This document shows, one piece after another, positions 57,472-64,000 of a stretch of 64,000 bases of DNA (position 1 is the stretch's first letter; the number at the start of each line of letters is the position of its first letter). A program made the position numbers and the translations under genes. Origin of the DNA: Streptomyces griseochromogenes (GTDB taxonomy: Bacteria > Actinomycetota > Actinomycetes > Streptomycetales > Streptomycetaceae); NCBI RefSeq assembly GCF_001542625.1, contig NZ_CP016279.1:186001-250000 (forward strand), written 5' to 3'. The notes beneath the pieces were generated by a model. That model ran no database searches and was not told where the DNA came from. It saw only the letters and a program-made list of their open reading frames with translations.

Positions 57472-58629
57472 GTGAGTGCGCGGGCGGCGCCGGCCCGGCA
57501 GATGTGGCCGCTGTACGCGGCCGGGTTCACCACCGCCTTCGGCGCGCACGGCATCGCCGCCAACCTCGGCGGCCACACCGCGGACGCGGTCACCTCCCTG
57601 CTGGTGCTGGGCGGGCTGCTCGCCCTCTACGACGGCGCCGAGGTGGTCCTCAAACCGCTCTTCGGCACCCTCGCCGACCGCGTCGGAGCCCGCCCCGTGC
57701 TGCTCGGCGGGCTCGCCGCCTTCGCCGCCGCGTCCGCGCTGTACGCCGTCGCGGACAGCCCCGGCTGGCTCTGGGCCGCACGGCTCGGCCAGGGCGCCGC
57801 GGCCTCCGCGTTCTCCCCGTCGGCCTCCGCGCTGGTCGCCAGGCTCAACCCGGCCGCGGGGCACGGCAGGGCCTTCGGCAGCTACGGCTTCTACAAGTCC
57901 GTCGGCTACACCCTGGGTCCGTTGCTGGGTGGTGTCCTCGTGTGGGCCGGACAGCTGCGGCTGCTGTTCGCCGTGCTCGCGGTGCTCGGCGCGGCGGTCG
58001 GTGTCTGGGCCGCGCTCGCCGTGCCCGTCGTACCCCCGCTGCCGAGGGCCCGGCAGACGGTGCTCGATCTGGCCCGGCGGCTGGCCGACCCGGCCTTCCT
58101 CGCCCCGACGGCCGCGCTCGCGGCGGCGACCGCGGCGCTGTCGGCCGGGGTCGGCTTCCTTCCGGTCTCCGGCCGCGCCGCCGGGCTGGGCACGGTCGCG
58201 ACCGGGGCGGCGGTGTCGGTGCTCGCGGGCTGTGCGGCCGTCGTCCAACCGCGGGCCGGGCGGGCGTTGGACGACGGACGGCTCACCACTCGGTCCGGTC
58301 TGGCCGCGGGGCTGTCGCTCACCTCCGTGGGTCTGGGCTGCGCGATGCTGCCCGGGCTGACCGGCATCCTCGTCGGAGCCGCCCTGATCGGCGTCGGTAC
58401 GGGTCTGATCACCCCGGTCGGTTTCGCCGCGCTGGCCTCGTCGACCCCGCAGGAGCGGTTGGGGCAGACCATGGGCGCGGCGGAACTGGGGCGCGAACTC
58501 GGGGATGCGGGTGGGCCGTTGCTGGTGGCCGCAGTTGCCTCCGGCAGCACGCTGAGCCATGGCTTCGGTGCGCTCGGGATGCTCATCGGGGTGGGGGCGT
58601 TGGCGGCGTTCGTCCGTCGGGGCGGCTGA
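57472..58629 (+). CDS. MFS transporter
   Basis: 385 residues with about ten to twelve hydrophobic helices. The cytoplasmic loop 2-3 motif of the major facilitator superfamily is readable as LFGTLADRVGARPVLLGG near residue 65, and GSYGFYKSVGYTLGPLLGG is the helix 5 antiporter-like motif. Drug or metabolite export is likely; the substrate is unknown. GTG 57472 with GGAGGGGGAG directly upstream; earlier in-frame codons to 57328 lack a site. Confidence 0.9.
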   Translation: MSARAAPARQMWPLYAAGFTTAFGAHGIAANLGGHTADAVTSLLVLGGLLALYDGAEVVLKPLFGTLADRVGARPVLLGGLAAFAAASALYAVADSPGWLWAARLGQGAAASAFSPSASALVARLNPAAGHGRAFGSYGFYKSVGYTLGPLLGGVLVWAGQLRLLFAVLAVLGAAVGVWAALAVPVVPPLPRARQTVLDLARRLADPAFLAPTAALAAATAALSAGVGFLPVSGRAAGLGTVATGAAVSVLAGCAAVVQPRAGRALDDGRLTTRSGLAAGLSLTSVGLGCAMLPGLTGILVGAALIGVGTGLITPVGFAALASSTPQERLGQTMGAAELGRELGDAGGPLLVAAVASGSTLSHGFGALGMLIGVGALAAFVRRGG

Positions 58630-58724
58630 AGTGCGGTGACCCGGAGACGTGGCAGCGGTCCTGAGTCGCATCGCCATCGCCAACCAGGTTGTGAGTCTTG
58701 CCAGTTGCTGTCCGGCTCTCTACG

Positions 58725-58762
58725 TTAAGTGTTCCATTAAGTCTACTTAACTGGACACTTAA
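58725..58762. promoter_or_regulatory. Four-fold TTAAGT palindromic operator before the M64 peptidase gene
   Basis: TTAAGT occurs at 58725-58730 and 58737-58742 and its complement ACTTAA at 58745-58750 and 58757-58762, giving a 38-bp structure with 18-bp arms that match at 15 positions. It is the most AT-rich spot in the backbone part of the window and ends 11 bp before the peptidase start codon. The symmetry suggests cooperative binding of two repressor dimers over the promoter. Confidence 0.7.
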
Positions 58763-58773
58763 GCGAGGTTTCC

Positions 58774-60096
58774 GTGCCGCACCGTGCAAGAGCGCGTACG
58801 CGCAGGATCGCCGCCGCCTCAGCCGCCTTCCTCGCCGCCGCGGCGATGGCCGTCGCGGCGAGCCCGGGACCGGCCGCGGCGGCCGGCCCTCCCGCTCACA
58901 CCCAGCGCGTCGAGTACTTCCCCGGTCCCGGAGCGGAGCCCCGCCAGGTGACCGTCCCGGCGGACACCCCGGGCCGAACGGCCCGCCCCGCGCCGGCTCC
59001 GGGAGGCGTCACCCCGGCGGTGAGGGCGCTGAAGCGGACCGGACCCGTGACCGGGCGGCTCGACCTGGTGGTGATGGGCGACGGCTACACCGCGGACGAA
59101 CAGGGCGAGTTCACCGCGGCCGCCAAGGAGAAACTGGACGACATCTTCGCCGTCGAGCCGTACCGCAGCTACCGCGGTCTGTTCAACATCTGGCTGGTCG
59201 ACACCGTCTCCGGGGAGTCCGGCGTCTCCGGCGACCCCACGGCCGACGTCGTGAAGGACTCCGCGCTGGGCGCCCGCTTCTTCTGCGACGACGTCGAACG
59301 CCTGCTGTGCGTCGACACGGACAAGGTCGCGCGCTACGCCGCCCTGGCCCCGGACGCCGACATCGTCTTCGTCATCGCGAACTCCGCCAAGTACGGCGGC
59401 GCGGGCTACTCCGCCGGCGACCTGCCGCCGGGCTCGTCCTTCCACGGCGTGGCGACGATGTCGTCCGACAACGACAAGTCGTACCTCATAGGAGCCCATG
59501 AACTGGGCCATTCCATAGGCCACTTGGCCGACGAGTACCAGTACGCGGGCTACGGCGCCTACCCGTCCGCCGACGAACCGGCCGCGGCCAACCTCACCCT
59601 CCTGCGCGATCCGGGCGCGACGAAGTGGTACCGCTGGCTCGGTGCCCAGGACCCGACGGGCTCGGTCGTGGGCACGTACGAAGGCGGGGGGTACTACGAG
59701 ACGGGCATCTACCGGCCGACCGACACGTCGATCATGCGCTCCCTGGCCTCGACCGATTTCAACGTCGTCGGGCGCGAGGCGATGATCGCCGGCTTCTACG
59801 CCGACGCGGACGCGCTGACCTCCCCGGTCCCCACCTCCCGACCGGTCGGGCAAGGGCGGCGCATCACCGTACGCCTCGCCCCGCTGACCGGCCTCGCCGA
59901 CCTCGAACTGACCTGGTACGTCGACGGCAGACCGGTGCCGTCGGCCACCGGCGCCCTGTCGATGACGCCACACCGGCTGGGCGTCCGCGGCCGGGGCCAT
60001 GTGGTCACGGCGACCGTGACCGACCGCACGGCGGCCGTACGGGACCCCGCGGTCCGCGCACAGACGTCCAACTCGCTGACGTGGCGGGTGCGGTGA
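58774..60096 (+). CDS. Secreted M64-family zinc metallopeptidase
   Basis: 440 residues. A basic signal peptide (RRIAAASAAFLAAAAMAVAA, cleavage near AAA) and a short propeptide precede the catalytic domain: LDLVVMGDGYTADEQGEFT, SFHGVATMSSDNDKSYLIGA, then HELGHSIGHLADEY with the HExxHxxxH zinc ligands near residue 245. A C-terminal beta domain ends the protein. M64 is the IgA-peptidase family; soil members probably degrade environmental proteins. GTG start with GCGAGG. Expression is probably controlled through the TTAAGT operator. Confidence 0.92.
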   Translation: MPHRARARTRRIAAASAAFLAAAAMAVAASPGPAAAAGPPAHTQRVEYFPGPGAEPRQVTVPADTPGRTARPAPAPGGVTPAVRALKRTGPVTGRLDLVVMGDGYTADEQGEFTAAAKEKLDDIFAVEPYRSYRGLFNIWLVDTVSGESGVSGDPTADVVKDSALGARFFCDDVERLLCVDTDKVARYAALAPDADIVFVIANSAKYGGAGYSAGDLPPGSSFHGVATMSSDNDKSYLIGAHELGHSIGHLADEYQYAGYGAYPSADEPAAANLTLLRDPGATKWYRWLGAQDPTGSVVGTYEGGGYYETGIYRPTDTSIMRSLASTDFNVVGREAMIAGFYADADALTSPVPTSRPVGQGRRITVRLAPLTGLADLELTWYVDGRPVPSATGALSMTPHRLGVRGRGHVVTATVTDRTAAVRDPAVRAQTSNSLTWRVR

Positions 60097-60115
60097 CGCG
60101 GCGGCCCCTCGCGGC

Positions 60116-60143
60116 GCGGGCCTAGTGGTGCGGGCCTAGTGGT
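60116..60143. repeat. 14-bp tandem duplication at a stop codon
   Basis: GCGGGCCTAGTGGT occurs at 60116-60129 and again at 60130-60143. The second copy contains the stop and last His codons of the convergent membrane-protein gene, so the first is a spare copy of that gene's end. A simple slippage event. Confidence 0.7.
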
Positions 60144-60954
60144 GCTTCCCGCCGCCCTTCCCGTCGCCCGTCCGGCCGCTCCCGGTCGCGTTGTGCGTGC
60201 GGGACGGGGCGGCGCCGGGCGTGCCGTTGCCGGAGCCGCCGGTGTTCCCCGCCGTGCCGCCGCCGGAGTTCTCGGCATCCTTGCCGGGTTTGCCGGTGCC
60301 GGCCCGCCCGTTCGGCGTGGCCTTCGCCCGCGCCAGCTGCTCGGCGCAGTACGCGGCGACCTTGTCCTTTCCGCCGGCGGCCGTGACGAGTCGCTGCCAG
60401 GCCGTCGAGTCGAGTGCCTTGCCGTGCTTGTCGACCTGCTCGTAGGCACGGCAGTGGGCCTCGGTGTCCTTCGCGGGGGAGGGACGGTCCTTCGGCCCTG
60501 AGCGGCCGGGGGACGCCGACGAGGCCGCACCGCCCGGCCGGTCCGGGGCGAGGGCCGACGGGCGCGTGGTCCCCCGGTCGGCACCGCCACCGTCGTGGGA
60601 CGAGCCGACGGAGCCGATCGCCGCGACCGCGACACCGCCCAGGGCGAGGCTGGCGAACACCGCGCCGAACGTCATCCGCAGCGGGAGCCGGACGCGCCGC
60701 TCCTCGGGCAGCCGCCAGTCGTCCCGGCGCCGGGTGCGCGCCCGGCGCGCGCCGTCGCCGTGGGCGGCGGCCCGGAAGGCGGCCAGGGCCCGCTGCTCGG
60801 CCTCGGGGTCGAGGTGCTCCGCGCGGATGGCGGCGGCCAGCACCGTCTCCAGCGCGGCGGAGTCGTGCGTGTCCCAGGGGTCGGACACGGTGCCGCCAGG
60901 GTGCACATGCCGGTGACGGACCGGAACTCCGTCGCCGCTCAGCCGTTCACCCAT
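60136..60954 (-). CDS. Membrane protein linked to the ECF sigma factor (anti-sigma-like)
   Basis: 272 residues. A cytoplasmic N-terminal part (HDSAALETVLAAAIRAEHLD, then EQRALAAFRAAAHGDG) precedes one membrane helix near 95-115 (MTFGAVFASLALGGVAVAAI) and a long outer Ser/Gly/Thr-rich region with a small Cys-paired helical domain (EAHCRAYEQVDKHGK, then KVAAYCAEQLARAKA). It follows the sigma gene on the same strand by 87 bp, the layout of ECF sigma and membrane regulator. The N-terminus is not a recognisable zinc anti-sigma domain, so the role is inferred. Confidence 0.75.
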   Translation of the reverse strand: MGERLSGDGVPVRHRHVHPGGTVSDPWDTHDSAALETVLAAAIRAEHLDPEAEQRALAAFRAAAHGDGARRARTRRRDDWRLPEERRVRLPLRMTFGAVFASLALGGVAVAAIGSVGSSHDGGGADRGTTRPSALAPDRPGGAASSASPGRSGPKDRPSPAKDTEAHCRAYEQVDKHGKALDSTAWQRLVTAAGGKDKVAAYCAEQLARAKATPNGRAGTGKPGKDAENSGGGTAGNTGGSGNGTPGAAPSRTHNATGSGRTGDGKGGGKHH

Positions 60955-61041
60955 GTCCGCTTCCGTTCCCGTCCGACCGTTTCGATTCGTTTGAGGTACA
61001 GGGCCTGACGCCTTCCGGCCGCCTGCCGTAGCTCTCGTTGT

Positions 61042-61701
61042 TCACTTCGACTCCCCCAGCGTTCGGGAAGCCTCATCCGTCACACCCGCCTCCGCCTCCC
61101 CGCCGACGCCCAGCTGTCGGGCGAGGCGTTTCAGGCCCCGGTGGGCGGCCGTGCGCACCGCTCCCGGACGCTTGCCGAGGGCGCGTGCGGCGGCGGGGCC
61201 GTCCAGGCCCACGACGACCCGCAGGAGCACCGCCTCGGCCTGGTCCCGCGGCAGTGCGCGGACCAGCTCCAGGGCCTGCTCGGTGGAGAGGGACTCCAGT
61301 GCCTGGTCATGGGTGCTGTGCGGTGCGGGCAGGTGCAGTATGTCCTGTTCCGTCCCGCCGGTCCGGGGTCGTGCGCGCTGGCGGCGCAGATGGTCCAGTG
61401 CCCGGTGCCGGGCGATGGTCGCGGTCCACCCGCGGAACCCGGCCCCGTCTCCCTTGAAACGCCCGAGGTCGCGGGCTATCTCCAACCAGGCGTCGGAGGC
61501 CACGTCCTCCGCGTCGTCGCCGACCAGCCCGCGCAGAAAGCCGAGCAGGCCCGGCTGCACGATCCGGTAGGCCACCGCGAAAGCGGCCTCGTCGCCGTCC
61601 TGGGCCCGTGCGACCGCAGCGCCCAATTCCCCGTCGCATGCCTGGATGCGCCGGGGTTGCCGTACTTGGCCCAAGACTGTCCTCGTTCGCACCGGGTTCA
61701 T
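61042..61701 (-). CDS. ECF-family RNA polymerase sigma factor
   Basis: 219 residues. Region 2: AFAVAYRIVQPGLLGFLRGL, then DDAEDVASDAWLEIARDLGR and FRGWTATIARHRALDHLRRQ. Region 4: LVRALPRDQAEAVLLRVVVG, then AARALGKRPGAVRTAAHRGL. It recruits RNA polymerase to stress-type promoters; its target is unknown. ATG 61701 is chosen although the ribosome binding site is weak. Followed by the membrane protein gene, a probable partner. Confidence 0.9.
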   Translation of the reverse strand: MNPVRTRTVLGQVRQPRRIQACDGELGAAVARAQDGDEAAFAVAYRIVQPGLLGFLRGLVGDDAEDVASDAWLEIARDLGRFKGDGAGFRGWTATIARHRALDHLRRQRARPRTGGTEQDILHLPAPHSTHDQALESLSTEQALELVRALPRDQAEAVLLRVVVGLDGPAAARALGKRPGAVRTAAHRGLKRLARQLGVGGEAEAGVTDEASRTLGESK

Positions 61702-62151
61702 GGCGAGTCCGTGTCGTCCGCCGCGCTCCGGTCGCGTCGGCGGCCCCATGATGAACAGCGCCTGCGCTCACAGAAGTGTCACAACGCCCCAGTGGCCCTT
61801 CACGTCGCAGGAGTCCCGCCGTGCGGTCGTCGGGGCGGGAGGGCCCGCTCGGCGGTCCGGAGAACGGCGCGGTTTTGGCCGGGTGACGTTTCGCGCCGGT
61901 CGTGCGCTGGCTGAGTATCGGGGTCGGTACCCGCGCGGGCGAACGCCCGCCGGACACCGCCCCGCCGTCCCCTGTCCGTGCCGCCGATGACTCCCCCCGT
62001 GGGCGGCACGGAGAGGGGCGGGGCGGCCGGGCACCCGCCCACTGCGCGGGTTGTTCCGGCCGCGCCCCCTCGTTTCCGGCCGGCGACGGGCCCTGACGAG
62101 GGGATTCATCGGCCGTGTGATGCTTCGGGGCCTTTGTGCGCTCCTTCTGGC
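61702..62151. other. Gene-free interval
   Basis: 450 bases between the sigma gene and the DUF1877 gene. Open frames here are compositional (Arg/Pro/Gly-rich on the minus strand) without ribosome binding sites. I see no RNA gene or repeat; it should contain the two divergent promoters. Confidence 0.5.
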
Positions 62152-62646
62152 ATGAGTACGTACCTCCGTATGCGAGCGGTACCGGCCCCGGCGTTGCGCA
62201 ACAGCGCGACCTGGCTGGAGCGGCAGTTCGAGGACGACGTGAAGGCGGTCCGGCACTCGTGCGGCCGGCACCGCGAGGAGGTGCTGGACGAGCGCTATCT
62301 GGACCAGGAGCGCATCTACGCCGGCGCTCTCCCGCACGGTGCCGGGGGCGAGCCCCGGGCCCAGGTCGTGCTCGGTGGCCGTCCGGTGTGCCGCACCGGC
62401 CGTGCGGGGCCACGGCTGCTGGTGCTGACGGCGGCCCAGGCCCGCAGGGTGGCCGGGTTCCTGAGCGCGGCCGACTTCGACGCGCTGTGGGATTTCGCCC
62501 GCGGTGAGCTGCTGCCGCGCTACGGCGGTGTGTCCGCGGAGCCCGAGACCTGGGGCGCTTTCGCCGCGGCGCACCGGGAGCTGAGGGCGTTCTACGCCCG
62601 GACGGCCGAGAGCGGTGACGCGGTGGTGAAGTGGCTGCCCGTCTGA
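62152..62646 (+). CDS. DUF1877 family protein
   Basis: 164 residues. The DUF1877 layout is visible: MSTYLRMRAVPAPALRNS at the N-terminus, EERYLDQ-like DERYLDQERIYAGAL, then RLLVLTAAQARRVAGFLS and FYARTAESGDAVVKWLPV at the end. Cytoplasmic, function unknown; some relatives are immunity-like. No ribosome binding site is obvious before the ATG. Confidence 0.85.
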   Translation: MSTYLRMRAVPAPALRNSATWLERQFEDDVKAVRHSCGRHREEVLDERYLDQERIYAGALPHGAGGEPRAQVVLGGRPVCRTGRAGPRLLVLTAAQARRVAGFLSAADFDALWDFARGELLPRYGGVSAEPETWGAFAAAHRELRAFYARTAESGDAVVKWLPV

Positions 62647-62800
62647 GGCGAGTATCGGTCCACGTGCTCCCCATGTGCCCGGACAACCCTTCCGGGCGAC
62701 TTCGTCCGTCCCATGAGTCACAGGTGTAACACTTCCGGGCGCGTTCGCTCTCTCCATGTGGGCGACCTTGTCGGTCGGCCGGGACAAGGGGACGCGACTC

Positions 62801-63601
62801 GTGCGGTGGACAGACGAAAGCGGAGTGGCGTACGGCGAGGATCCGTACGGCGGAGTCGGGTACACGTATGCCTACGGCCACGAGTACGGCCGAGGTGCCA
62901 CCGCCGGCTATGCCTACGGCCACGAGTACGGCCGGGGTGCCACCGCCGACACGGTCCCGCAGCCCTGGGGCGGGGCACGACCCGCGCAGTGGACGCACCC
63001 GGCAGGTCACGCCCCGACGGGCTGGCACTCCCCGCACGGTGACGTCCCGACGGGGTGGCACTCCCCGCACGGTGACGTCCTCACCGCCCAGCTCCCGGTG
63101 CCCGACCCGCCCGGCTGTTCCGTATCAGAAACGGACATACCCGAGAGCGAGTCCGTGCGGCCCGTCTTCGTCGATTCCTCGGGTCGGCGCCAGCGCCATG
63201 TGCACCGGGCCGCCCGGTTGCTGGTGATCCCCGCCGCCGGCTATGTCGCCCTGCTGATCAGCACGATGCTGGGCGGCCCCGGCATCAGCTCTCCGTTCGT
63301 CCCGCAGGCGGACCCCACGCACCCGGCCACGCCCAGGTCGACCGCACCCGACTCCCCGTCCGGCACCGGACACTCGACGAAGGGCGCGAGCCCGGCCGCG
63401 ACGCGGAAGAGCTCCGGCAGCGCCGCGCGGAAAGGCTCCGGCACCGCGGCGCCGAAGGCCCCCGGCCCCACCGGCCGGTCGGCGGCCTCCACCGCCCCCG
63501 CGGCCACTTCCCGGCCCTCGGCAGCGCCCACTTCGACCGCCGCCCCTGCCCACTCCTCCAAGGGGCGCGGCCTCGGCTCGTCCCACAGACCAGTGAAGTG
63601 A
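62801..63601 (+). CDS. Single-pass membrane protein with tandem short repeats
   Basis: 266 residues. The N-terminus carries two copies of YAYGHEYGRGATA and two of PTGWHSPHGDV. A basic stretch (SSGRRQRHVHRAARLLV) leads into one membrane helix near 150-170 (VIPAAGYVALLISTMLGG) and a Ser/Thr/Pro/Ala-rich outer tail. GTG 62801 has AAGGGG upstream and is preferred to ATG 62756. It is 14 bp before the polysaccharide deacetylase gene, so both are probably one operon and the protein may serve the same surface polymer. Confidence 0.75.
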   Translation: MRWTDESGVAYGEDPYGGVGYTYAYGHEYGRGATAGYAYGHEYGRGATADTVPQPWGGARPAQWTHPAGHAPTGWHSPHGDVPTGWHSPHGDVLTAQLPVPDPPGCSVSETDIPESESVRPVFVDSSGRRQRHVHRAARLLVIPAAGYVALLISTMLGGPGISSPFVPQADPTHPATPRSTAPDSPSGTGHSTKGASPAATRKSSGSAARKGSGTAAPKAPGPTGRSAASTAPAATSRPSAAPTSTAAPAHSSKGRGLGSSHRPVK

Positions 63602-63615
63602 CGCAAGGCCCTGAC

Positions 63616-64000
63616 ATGACCGATCGCCGACACCGCGACGCTCCTGCCCGCTGCCGCACCCGCCGGACCACACCTCGTACCCACTGGCTCGTGCTGAGCG
63701 TGCTCTCGGTGACCCTGTCGACGGCGCTCCTGCTGCAGGGTTACACCCACCACATGTTCGGGATCACCTCGGACGCCGTGACCGGTGCCCGTGGCCGGAG
63801 CGAGGCGGTGCCCGCCCAGGTGGCCCACGGCGGCCCGGTGATCGCGGACGCCGCCGGCGCCGCGCACACCGCCCGGGTCGAGGACCGCACCATCGCGCTC
63901 ACCTTCGACGACGGGCCCGACCCCGTCTGGACGCCGCGCATCCTCGACGTGCTGCGCCGTAACCATGTGCACGCGACGTTCTTCGTCGTCGGAACCCAGG
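63616..64000 (+). CDS. Polysaccharide deacetylase (partial, runs off the window)
   Basis: 128 residues are visible. A basic head and one membrane helix (HWLVLSVLSVTLSTALLLQG) precede the NodB domain: TIALTFDDGPDPVWTPRILD with the catalytic base and metal-binding Asp (TFDDGPD), then HATFFVVGTQ at the edge. In Streptomyces this N-terminus usually belongs to a larger protein fusing a deacetylase with a family 2 glycosyltransferase; whether that holds here lies beyond position 64000. Confidence 0.9.
   Translation, partial: MTDRRHRDAPARCRTRRTTPRTHWLVLSVLSVTLSTALLLQGYTHHMFGITSDAVTGARGRSEAVPAQVAHGGPVIADAAGAAHTARVEDRTIALTFDDGPDPVWTPRILDVLRRNHVHATFFVVGTQ

Overview
The window is high-GC actinobacterial DNA, almost certainly a Streptomyces chromosome. 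Codon third positions are mostly G or C, GTG starts are frequent, purine-rich ribosome binding sites are followed by G/C-rich genes, and the gene families are typical of the genus (small GntR proteins, MmyB-type XRE regulators, DUF4328, DUF4142, DUF2871, ECF41 sigma factor). No rRNA, tRNA or CRISPR array was seen. Both ends cut genes: the 3' end of a threonyl-tRNA synthetase-like gene at the left and the 5' end of a polysaccharide deacetylase gene at the right.

0-16.7 kb is ordinary backbone: nucleoside hydrolase, GH13 alpha-glucosidase, DUF4142 protein, a 2OG-oxygenase-like protein, a LysR regulator, an aquaglyceroporin with a perfect upstream palindrome, a winged-helix regulator with a membrane partner, and an envelope-glycan-like cluster (polytopic glycosyltransferase-like protein, SAM methyltransferase, DUF2064 protein, family 2 glycosyltransferase) next to an OmpR/EnvZ-type two-component pair. 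16.7-20.6 kb is accessory: a secreted 4-Cys protein, a class IV aminotransferase, a secreted protein built from 31-residue Cys-rich repeats, and a TPR / membrane coiled-coil gene pair.

20.56-34.58 kb looks like an inserted island. It is bracketed by direct repeats of the 3' end of a 1612-residue AAA ATPase gene: a 206-bp remnant on the left and the intact gene on the right. Inside are an XRE-TPR regulator with a Nudix hydrolase, a compact four-gene group (2OG-Fe(II) oxygenase, two small charged peptides, a PIMT-like methyltransferase) that looks like an undescribed RiPP locus related to the aspartimide-forming imiditides, a GntR regulator facing three tiny overlapping genes, a polymorphic nuclease toxin with its probable immunity gene, and a 740-bp near-identical direct repeat that duplicates the Nudix gene. 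Then come AraC, DoxX and ECF41 sigma genes, and an SDR/MmyB pair held between inverted IS701-like ends with CTAG target duplications.

34.4-64 kb returns to backbone: a flotillin / giant AAA ATPase / 42-residue membrane peptide operon, PucR regulator, NAD epimerase, serine hydrolase, TrmB/LuxR-type regulator, NmrA-like reductase, and an ABC exporter with a two-component system whose histidine kinase is an internal tandem duplication with a degenerate first half. After these lie a GH16-like secreted hydrolase with a DUF11-type partner, an MFS transporter, an M64 metallopeptidase behind a striking four-fold TTAAGT operator, an ECF sigma factor with a membrane partner, DUF1877, and the start of a polysaccharide deacetylase gene. 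Several genes appear to be leaderless.
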